Source: Syngnathus acus
Lineage: Eukaryota; Chordata; Actinopteri; Syngnathiformes; Syngnathidae
DNA length: 64,000 nt
Direction of reading: 5' to 3'
Assembly (NCBI RefSeq): GCF_901709675.1
Contig: NC_051091.1
Span: 7,970,967-8,034,966 of the forward strand
Shown here: piece by piece, positions 54,411 to 64,000 of the stretch
Position numbering within the stretch: the stretch's first letter is position 1
Layout of the letters: the number at the start of each line of letters is the position of its first letter
The notes under the pieces: generated by a model
Told to the model about the DNA's origin: nothing
What the model saw: only the letters and a program-made list of their open reading frames with translations
Database searches by the model: none
Program-made: the position numbers and the translations under genes

Positions 54411-57400
54411 GTGACAAAATGGCCGCCCCCTGAGATGGATGAAAACGAGTGGATTTGTCTGTTTATTTCATCTACCACACACGTAATATTATTCAGAATG
54501 CCGTGTTTAGACTAGTGGGGGCGCATGGAACATATTTTTGTAGAGAAAATGTTTGACTTTATTTCCTCTTTAATTGGTAAAATGCATTCTCCATCGCACA
54601 CACTAGTTAGAGTTTAAGAGTAGCTGTTTTTTATTTCCTTGAATTTCAACCCACGACGGAAAATTCAATTTACACAATGTGTTTATTTGAAACTACTTTG
54701 GCTACAAGCATTCTGACACACATCGATTGTAGAATCGTCTGACTTTTCTGACTGCATTGTTTTTCTTCTATTGTTCTTCATAACGTTTTGGCAAAGTACA
54801 AATCTTGACACGAATTTGAGCGATAATTCATTATTTACCGTTGTGAGGATGCTTACTTAACCTTGGGGAACGAGTAGAATTAAAATGTGAATTTCAGGGC
54901 TAAGGCCCACTCAGTATGCCACACCATGCTGCGGCGGGGGAGCAAGACGCCAGGGTGGAAAAAAAGGAGCGCTAGAGCTGAGGATGGAGATGCAAGTAAA
55001 AACAGTGGCAAAGGGAACAGGTGCATGGGCCGCAAATTAAGAGGAGAGTATTGTGCAGACACTGTAGGGGAAGTAAGTCAGGAAGAGATAAACGAATGGG
55101 ATGGAATGGGAATCTAAGAGACAGGTAGACGGAGGATAATGTGGCTGGGAGGGGGTGAGAGGAGAGGAAAGGGGGCGGCAATTTTGGAGCTCGACACCGA
55201 TGACAAATTGTGATTAATAGATGGGGTCCGGCCCAGCGGTGTGGAGAGCAACTCATTAATAGAGAGAATTAGAGAGGCTGTGCAACTCAATCTGCACACT
55301 GTCACTCGCAATCAAGGCCTCTAATCAGGTCTGCGCACAAACACAAGACGTTTGCCAGAGAGCCTTCGGCAAGCGTTTACGCAGAAAAACTTCCGCAACA
55401 ACGCTAAAGTGTCCGAATCATTTATTTGAACCAAAAGGACAATTCTTCTCATGGCTGGTAAGGAGCTACGGGCAATATTTGGTTTCAAAAAAGGCTGTGC
55501 AATTTCTACAATAGGTTATGTCAATTTGATTCTTCTTGCAATGATATCAAACTATACAGTTTATGATTCATAGATTGATTTAAACCAGCTTGAAAAATTG
55601 TTGCCTGTCTCCGCCCTATTTGGACTTTACCACAAAATGTGACAAATTTGAACGACTCATCTCCTGTTAAACATGGGTGTCAAACTCAAGGCCCGGGGGC
55701 CAGATACGGCCCGTCACATCCTTTTATGTGTCCCGCAAAGACAAACCAAATTCATGTCAGTCCAAAAATTGCAAATGGTCTTCACTTTTAAAAAAATAGA
55801 GATATTGCTAGCATTTTCTTTACCATTCATCTTTCTAAAATATTTGAACATTTAATTGTTTCAGAAAACAATTATTCATCAATTTATGATGTAGTCTATG
55901 CTTTATTTAATTTGACGCGTTCATACATTTATTTGGGTTGACAGTCGTAATGGCCCTCCGAAGGAAACTATGACGACGATGCGGCCCGCAACAAAAATTA
56001 TTTTAAATAAATATCGTCCGCTGCCCTAAAAACACATACAGAAGGGCAACCCGTGCGAATTTTTCAGTTCGGATCCCAATCGAGATTCTCTGACCCCAAC
56101 ATTTCTATTAGCCTCGCTGCCGCAACCCGCTCCATCCTTGCGAGGCTTATGCTCGCTTCGCCATGTTTACTCTCTGACCTGTGCTATTGCAGGTCAGGTT
56201 GAGCCCTTTCCACTGCCACTAGCTTGGCGGTGAGTTTGTTTCTTGCTGCGCTAGTAGCACATCCACAGAAAATTCCATCCTATAAAAAACTCTTCGATAA
56301 CATGATGACTTTCCGTGTGATTTAATGAGCAAAACTCTAACCCCCACTCATCCCCTTGATAGCAATAAATCCTTGACCCGTTTCCGTTATATGATCATAG
56401 CTTAAAAATTCCAACATCAGAAAAGTCAAGGATGATTTCAGCATCCCCACTGACAATTAATATCATTTTGTCTAATTTCAGTCATTAAAAAAGTGCACAT
56501 GAAAGTATTTCTTAGTGCAAACATTTGCAGAAGTTCATTTCATACGTGGATGATATACCACAACACGGTATCGTATATCACAAGCAAACGGTGGAGGACC
56601 GATCTTATCACCTCACGTCTTATATATTCATCGACTTAGTTAATATTTCATAGGGCTCTAAAAACCTCATTCTCTCTAAATTGTCTTCCCAGCTCGGCAG
56701 TAATCATTTAAATTCAGGGAGGCACCGTGTGTGTCACCAGTGTGTCGAAGTCACGAGTAAATGATGTGTGCGTCCGTATATGTATGCATGTAGGCACTCA
56801 CGTGGAAGCCATGAAGGCACATAAAGAAGACATTTGCCCAACGATAAGTCTTGCACCATCCTCACTTAGCTGGACCGTTTTCACTTCTTGACTTCCCATT
56901 TGCACATTTTGTAAAATATACAGACCACACAGTTTGCCACTTTTAGACCAGCAGCGCTTCTTTTTGCAACTTGCAATGCAAATGTGAGCGGAGGCTTGGC
57001 ACATGCCTCGGGGCGCTGCCGGCTGACAGTACGCATCCCGCGGAGTGATCTATTGATCCATATTCAATATCTGCTAGGCATCCCTGCTCGGTAAAGTTGG
57101 GAAATGAATAAATGAGGTGCAGAACTGACAGCTCATAGAAGTCGAGTTTTACCCTGGAGGGCTACCACCTGACTAAATGCTTGGAGCTCCTGGTGCAAAA
57201 AACACCCATAGAAATATTTCTAATTGATCCCCGTCTATGACAGTCTGGTAGAGCAGATGGACTGTGATAATGTTATAAAAGCAATGCGCTATTTGACAAG
57301 CTACACTTATTTTATTCAGGTCTCCCATGAATTGTGAAGCCAGAGGGAAGGAAGGAAGGCAGAGGAAGGTGTTGGCGCTCTGGTGGTGGGTGTCAACAGC

Positions 57401-58860
57401 GATTTATCTTTCATCTCTAACGAGGTCTGAAAGCGACACAAACATAAGCATCTTCTTTTCACAAGTTGTGTGCTGTGTCCTCATCTCACAGTACATAACA
57501 GGATCTCTACACCCGAAAAAAACTCTACAGTTTACTAAGCATTGGATGCTTTTTAGGCTTGCTGTCTGCCACTCTCAGAAGAAATGGAAAAGCCTTAGCC
57601 ACAGTCATTTATGTTAACTTTGAAATATAAATGATTTACATTCACGGCCACAATGTTGCTAACCAACACAACAAACCAAGCAAGGTGTTTGTTCCAAAAT
57701 AATTTGCTGAATTGAGTCTGCAGGAAATCTTCATGTAGTTTGTTGATGTCAAATTTGGTCCCAGTTTGTTGCCTTGAGATTTTGTTTTCATCCCATTTTT
57801 TTTAAACTGTATCTGCTGCTGTTGCTTGGCAATTCTTTTTTTTCCAGGTCATTATCGATTGTTAGAATGCTGAGTGGCAAGCCTCTCATGATTTTGCTTG
57901 TAATGATATCACCCTTAAAGAAACTGAAGAACCCGATAAAAAAAACAAAAAAAAACAACATGGGTGAACCTACACTGAAAAAAATATTGTGTGAACTCAA
58001 AATTTCAAGGCAACAAACTGATATTTTTTAAAGGTATTATTCTAATTCTGGCACCACTAGCATCCAAAAGACAAAAATGTGTGGCCTGTTATGATGCATT
58101 TTCTCAACCCAGCTCACTGACAAATTAAATATTTTAGGGAAGAGCCTCAAAGGCAAGGCCATGGACAGAAAATCAATAATGTTGTCCTTGGATCTGACAG
58201 AAACTTGTAAAGTATTTGAAGAATTAATTCATTATGTAGATTACAACAACATGGAAAAAAATCGAATGAGTTGCTGAGTGGTTGGCATATATCCACCTCA
58301 CAATTCTGAAGTGGGTACAAACCTTTAACAACAAAATTAAAAGGCAGATGATGCTTTAATTATTAAAGAAGCTAAGTAAGGCTGGGTGTCAAACTTCCAG
58401 GTCATGTAAACAGAACCGAAACATTTTCTTTACATTTGTCTTTTTTAAAAATCGGCTGTTAATATCAAACATCACGAGTGGTATCAAAGCTTCAGCATTT
58501 TTAGGGCTCATTATATTTTACGTAATTATATGTCAAGACGAGCTCTAATTAAACTTTCCGCAATCCAGAAAAGGTCATATGTGGGGGTATGCGCGTGCAT
58601 GTTCGCGCGTGCATGAGTGATGGAGGAGAAGGGAGGTACGAAGAAAGATGGGAGGGAGTCGTAGGCGCATTCTGGGGAGGAAAGAGGAGCCGCGCGGAAA
58701 ATACAACAAGTGAGGAAACTGTTGCTCTGCATGCAAGCTCGCTTTGCGGCGGAAGTCTCGTCAACTTGTCAGAATTGAAGTCACTCATTAAAGTGACATT
58801 CATCCATTCGTTTCCACCGTGTTTCTTGCCATAGTTCTTTTTAAATAGTTAAAAAAAAAA
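54411..58860. other. Intergenic upstream of C1QL4
   Basis: No coding exon recognised. It contains the hAT-type remnant (55672-56005), a purine-rich stretch (about 55130-55180) and a possible conserved element at about 55190-55330 ('ttgtgattaatagatggggt', 'caactcattaatagagagaa'). Confidence 0.5.
55672..56005. mobile_element. Non-autonomous hAT-type transposon remnant
   Basis: Starts 'atgggtgtcaaactcaaggc' and 'ccgggggccagatacggccc', and near its far end has 'gcggcccgcaacaaaaatta'. These are hallmarks of a hAT family widespread in fish and tetrapods (memory-based). The right terminal inverted repeat is decayed. A short ORF inside is not a gene. Confidence 0.65.
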
Positions 58861-58869
58861 AAAAAAAGC

Positions 58870-58960
58870 AAGTTTGCATCGCAGCTCAACTTCAGTCGGC
58901 GCACTCGTTTGGAGGTTTTTATTCCTGCATCATGAGGGAGGAAACGAACGAACACCCACG
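58870..58960 (+). other. Possible C1QL4 upstream first exon
   Basis: An A/T-rich box (about 58837-58860) precedes a GC-richer stretch that ends CCACG|GTGAGT at 58960. It contains ATG at 58932 followed by nine codons and two bases (MREETNEHP, phase 2). It could be a 5' UTR exon or a coding one (see findings). Confidence 0.35.
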
Positions 58961-59811
58961 GTGAGTTTTTCTTTACTTCGCTACTTTATTTAATTGTAGT
59001 GCATGATTGAAATGAATCCAACTTTATGCAAATTACAACACTCTTTAATTTTGAGATTTAGGGAGCTGAGTTTGTCGATTGTGATTGATAAAAGTGAATG
59101 TAGGCTCCTGAAGTGTTAATATACATTGATTCTATATGTATAATACAGTAATGTACTAAATAAAATACAACGCACGTGACTATGAGTGCATCGAATATTT
59201 TCAAGGTGAAAGATAAATGTTTATACACACAAAAATAAATTGTATGCACAAATAAATTATAGGAAGGGCTTTGAATTGAAAGTGATTGCAGTATTTACTT
59301 TTTTCACTGTGTGTATAAAATGTTTTTCCCCTGCAGATCATAAAGATTGCCGTGATGTCCAAAACGGCTTCAAAACAAACATTTTCCCATGCACCGCCCC
59401 GTTATTCAGAATCTGGGTGTTTGTGAACTGTAGATTCACATTTAAACCGGAAAACTAGAGGACGACATCCCATCTCGATCTGATACACCGGTGACTGCCA
59501 GTCAAAGTAAAAAGCAAACAATTTGGGTGGAATAAACGAGCCCGTATTTGTCAGTTTCCAGCGGACAGCCAAGTGAGCGTCACCCCCCCCAAATGTGGTG
59601 GGTGAGATGAACCCCAGTAGGAATACTGTAGACCCCACCTGACAGCCCTCTGCCTCAGCACACGAGAACATTGTGGCCTGAAACAAAACAACCATTCAGG
59701 AAGTCTTGTCAGTGCAGAGTGCTCAGAAATTGTCTTATAAAGACAAAAAGACTGAGAGTAAATGTACTGACACAAGCAAAAAAAAAAAAAAAAAATCCGC
59801 CCCTATATTAG

Positions 59812-60564
<753 letters not shown>

Positions 60565-60655
60565 TGATGCTGCACTGATGTGATTCAAGGGCATCAATCG
60601 ATTTTTTTTTTGTTTAACAAATACGACTGGAGAGTAAAATGTGTTTCCATTATTA

Positions 60656-60745
60656 TGTTGAGGGTTGCGGGCGAGGTGGAGCCTGCCACAGATGAGCAAA
60701 AGGCAGACGACCACACCCAGGACAGGTCACCAATCAATCTAAAAC
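60656..60745. repeat. Fish interspersed repeat fragment
   Basis: 'agggttgcgggcgaggtgga', 'gcctgccacagatgagcaaa' and 'cccaggacaggtcaccaatc' match, with decay, the 5' portion of the family seen at 24806-24990 (identified from memory). Confidence 0.6.
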
Positions 60746-61269
60746 TCTGCTCGGTAGCCAGATTTGACAAACCAAATATTTTTTTGGGCCCACTAAAGCA
60801 AATCAAATGCTTCTTTCTAAATGGATTTCAGTTTTGCACAAAATGAATCTATGAATCAGCATTTTTAAAAATAGCGTTGACTCAAACTGAAATGGAAAAC
60901 AAAGCTGCTTAGAAATCGACCTTTACACGGAAAATAAAAAGTACAAATAATTGCCAGCAAGGAGAGCGGAGCTGAGATTGACAGGCAAGCGAACAAGGGG
61001 ATCAAAATTTCTCCATGTCTTGGTGGAACAAAGCCGGCATGCAACAGCTGGCAACTGGCCTCTGAGGAGCTGCGACTTTGACGCTAATAAATAAACAAGT
61101 AGCCTACAAATGTCTAGCAAAAGCCTTGAATGCTTCCTTCTGGAAATCGCTGACAAGCTTGCCGTACTAAACCCTGGCTCTGTGGAGGAGCTCTGATTCT
61201 GACATGTGTACTGGCGAATAGAAGAGTGACGGCACCATGGGGATTACCACCAGGAGAAGAATGAATGAA

Positions 61270-61271
<2 letters not shown>

Positions 61272-61328
<57 letters not shown>

Positions 61329-61350
61329 TATATATATATAGTATATATGT
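61272..61350. repeat. (AT)n microsatellite
   Basis: About 25 AT units after GAATGAATGAAT, then two shorter AT runs. Confidence 0.95.
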
Positions 61351-61499
61351 ATGAGTTTGTGTTTGATGGCTCAGTAGATTTACTTGGTGCATCTACTGAC
61401 AGCAGCTGCCAGGCTGATGGGTTCTTGTTCGCTCTACTGATTTACATACTTGAACAAGAAAATGAAAGCAAAGAAATTAGTGCACCGACTGTTTCACTG

Positions 61500-61557
61500 T
61501 TTGCATACATTGTGAAGTGGACCCTTCTTTTGCATACATTGTGAAGTGGACCCTTCT
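61500..61557. repeat. Perfect 29-bp tandem duplication
   Basis: Unit beginning 'tttgcatacattgtgaagtg' occurs at 61500-61528 and again, without mismatch, at 61529-61557. Confidence 0.95.
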
Positions 61558-63027
61558 TCCAATTTAAAACAGCTGCTCATTAAATGTAAGTGGGATACTA
61601 TCGGGGCTAGAATTTTGAGCTTATTATTTTTGGAATTCTTGATGCTACATTTTTTGGGGAATGTTGAACAGCAACATCACTGCAAATTGGGAAATTGGAA
61701 TCACACTCTTGTGTGGTAAATAAAAAATATTGTTTTGTAGCATCTCATAGATTGGTGTTTGTTGGCAAACAATTGGCAAATATAGATGCACTTAACCCCT
61801 AACACCCCCCCACACACACATACACACAAAGACCCCCCCACCCCTCCGAATGGACATCTACTACAGAAATAGCGGCGTCATTGCCTCATGACACAGCGTA
61901 ACCCACCAATGACTTCATCAAACAATCAATGTCTGAATTAATTTTGTCGTAGTTATATACATTCTATTATGAAGATTTTCCAAAAGTTTTGTTTTGATGT
62001 TCCGCTTCAATCAATGCCAGCTTTAGTCTGGTTTCACAGATGAAAAGGTGCATTTTTATAAAGCAGGATTTATGTGAGCTATAAAGTCTGTAAAAACAGC
62101 AAAACAAGATATTGGGTTTTTCATCGATGTGACAAGATGTCCATAAAGCACAATGTAAAAAGTGAGGGCAGTTCAATCCCACATAAAATTAGGAGACTTC
62201 AAATTGTCATTCCTGTCGTGTTCTGCTGTTAAATCTTTCATAGCCTTGAGATGAGATCTTCTCCACTCAACCTGTGCCCCTCCTTACACGTACCCTTTTA
62301 CAGCCCACGCTGCCTATTGACTCTTTCCCCATTAATTATCTTTTCCATCAACTAAATTATTTAACCCAATTCAGGGCTGATCTTTCCCTCACATTTTAGT
62401 CTATTTTGTGAACATGTGAGGTCAAAAAGGCAAAACCTTGAAAACTTGTTCAACTAAATGGATCATTACAAGGTATTTTTTTATATGCTACTGATTAACT
62501 AAAACACCAAAAATATATGTACAACTTTAATTTGGTCAATTTGCTTGCATTATAAAACACCGCATGATTTAAGTTGGTGGTTGGCGATTCCATCACGCAT
62601 CAACTTCAACACAACACCGCCCGAAAATCGTTTTAATACGCTAAAAAAACAACACTAATCACGATCATTAATTGTGTTCATTGATTAAAATGGTAATAGG
62701 AATTTGGCACCGCCTCCAGCTGTCCTCATCGAAGTCCGCTCCCACGCCGACCCCCCGACGAGACAAAAGCCTTTTATACTTCACAAAGACTGTGGTTACA
62801 TCATTTTACCAAAATCTTTTCGAAAGGTCTTAGAGCCTTGAGTGATTCAATACAAAAACAATAATGAGCTGACTAGGATGTCCCATTGGGAAAAATGAAT
62901 CTCCGTGTAAACTTATATTTGTGGTTGTTTACCAAAGAATTACAGGCACCTTATCAATTTCTATCAAATTTGGCATACTTGAAAGCATCTAACTACTTTC
63001 ACTTGTTATGTGTTATGTTAACATGTA

Positions 63028-63079
63028 TGTGTGTGTGTGTGTATATATTGAGATGTATATATAAATGTGTGTGTATATA

Positions 63080-63175
<96 letters not shown>

Positions 63176-63215
63176 GTGTGTGTGTGTGTTATATATAGTA
63201 TATATATATATATAT
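63028..63215. repeat. Compound (GT)n-(TCTA)n-(GT)n-(AT)n microsatellite
   Basis: About 24 uninterrupted TCTA units at 63081-63175 are flanked by GT runs (63028-63042, 63176-63189) and an AT run. Confidence 0.95.
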
Positions 63216-64000
63216 GGATTAAGTAGTGCAGTAACACACTTGCTGCCTCTTGAGCAAGGGACAACCATTAACAAAATATATCCCTATAAAACCCCTTATA
63301 ACTAATTGCCCTCATAATACTACAGCCCTTACCTTTGTCTTGAGCTTTTAGTCTTGAAGTAAGCACAAATTACCATAGCAATATAATAAACACTTAAAAG
63401 GACTGTAATTATCGTCACAGCATCAGACTGGTGCTGATCACTGTGTTGTCAGTGGGGGACAAGAGTAAGACACAGGCAAGGGAGGGACGCCTGGCGAGAC
63501 GATCAGACAGGTGAGCCGAGGGAGAGATGGATGGATTTCCACATGAGACCGGACATAGAAGGAGAGCGCAAACACACGAGTGTCCTCTGAAGGAAAGAGA
63601 CCAGATCGGCGTGAAACAATCACAAGCTGATGAAGGAGCGTTACCATGTGCAAGTTGACTTTTCAGATCTCAAGTGGAAGAAATTCTCCTCTCTCCTTGT
63701 CTCCCATAATTCAAGATTCAGAGAGGTGTTGAGCAAGACGACCTTTTCAATTGATATATAATTCACCATCCAGTTGTACTTTGCCCTTTACACTGATGAG
63801 CGTGGCGTGATAATGGGAATATTTATAGCCGGTCCAAAACCGGTGTGCAAGGTTGGTCATTTGGCTGTCTTTCGATGACATCACCGGTCAGGATAATCTC
63901 GATATCTTGGCCAAAGATGCATTTCCGCCGTTGACATTGAGTGACCTCATTATGTGAGTGTGGCAACAGGTTGAATCAAACATGTACAGCACAAGGAGAC

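Noticed and set aside
63081-63175. CRISPR-like regular repeat
   Set aside because: It is an uninterrupted TCTA microsatellite without spacers, in a vertebrate genome.

Overview
The window is vertebrate nuclear DNA, almost certainly from a teleost fish with a compact genome. Evidence: multi-exon genes with GT-AG introns, several introns of only 60-130 nt, exon-by-exon matches to vertebrate proteins, and remnants of repeat families common in fish. I cannot name the species. There is no prokaryotic, CRISPR, tRNA or rRNA content that I can support.

Layout: six genes lie head-to-tail on the minus strand in the first 44 kb. They are DIP2B (5' part only, 1-9640), ATF7 (12170-14966), LARP4 (18148-24155), PFDN5 (26211-27522), ESPL1/separase (28069-37603) and muscle-type phosphofructokinase PFKM (38567-43971). 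A mostly empty stretch of about 15 kb follows (44-58.8 kb). It holds simple repeats, a hairpin MITE, a hAT-type remnant, one unrecognised 220-codon ORF and a few stretches that look like conserved regulatory DNA. C1QL4 then starts on the plus strand (59983-60522); its second coding exon is not in the window. I rebuilt each gene by reading splice sites and checking the reading phase at every junction. ATF7, LARP4, PFDN5, ESPL1 and PFKM each close into one continuous frame of 491, 732, 151, 2146 and 775 residues, close to the human lengths.

The genes do not form a pathway: transcription factor, mRNA-binding protein, co-chaperone, mitotic protease, glycolytic enzyme, synaptic secreted protein and a DIP2 adenylate-forming-like protein. 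Their human counterparts all lie on chromosome 12q13 but spread over several Mb. This is therefore a rearranged, condensed 12q13 block. The ESPL1-to-PFDN5 order and orientation match human. ATF7 sits between LARP4 and DIP2B, which are direct neighbours in human.

I found no clearly new biological system. The most unusual items are three GC-AG introns in three neighbouring genes, a possible alternative first exon that would turn C1QL4 into a type II membrane protein, a possible second LARP4 start exon, an 18-bp palindrome containing an exact PBX-MEIS/PREP composite site, and a Pro/Gln/Tyr tandem repeat inserted in DIP2B.
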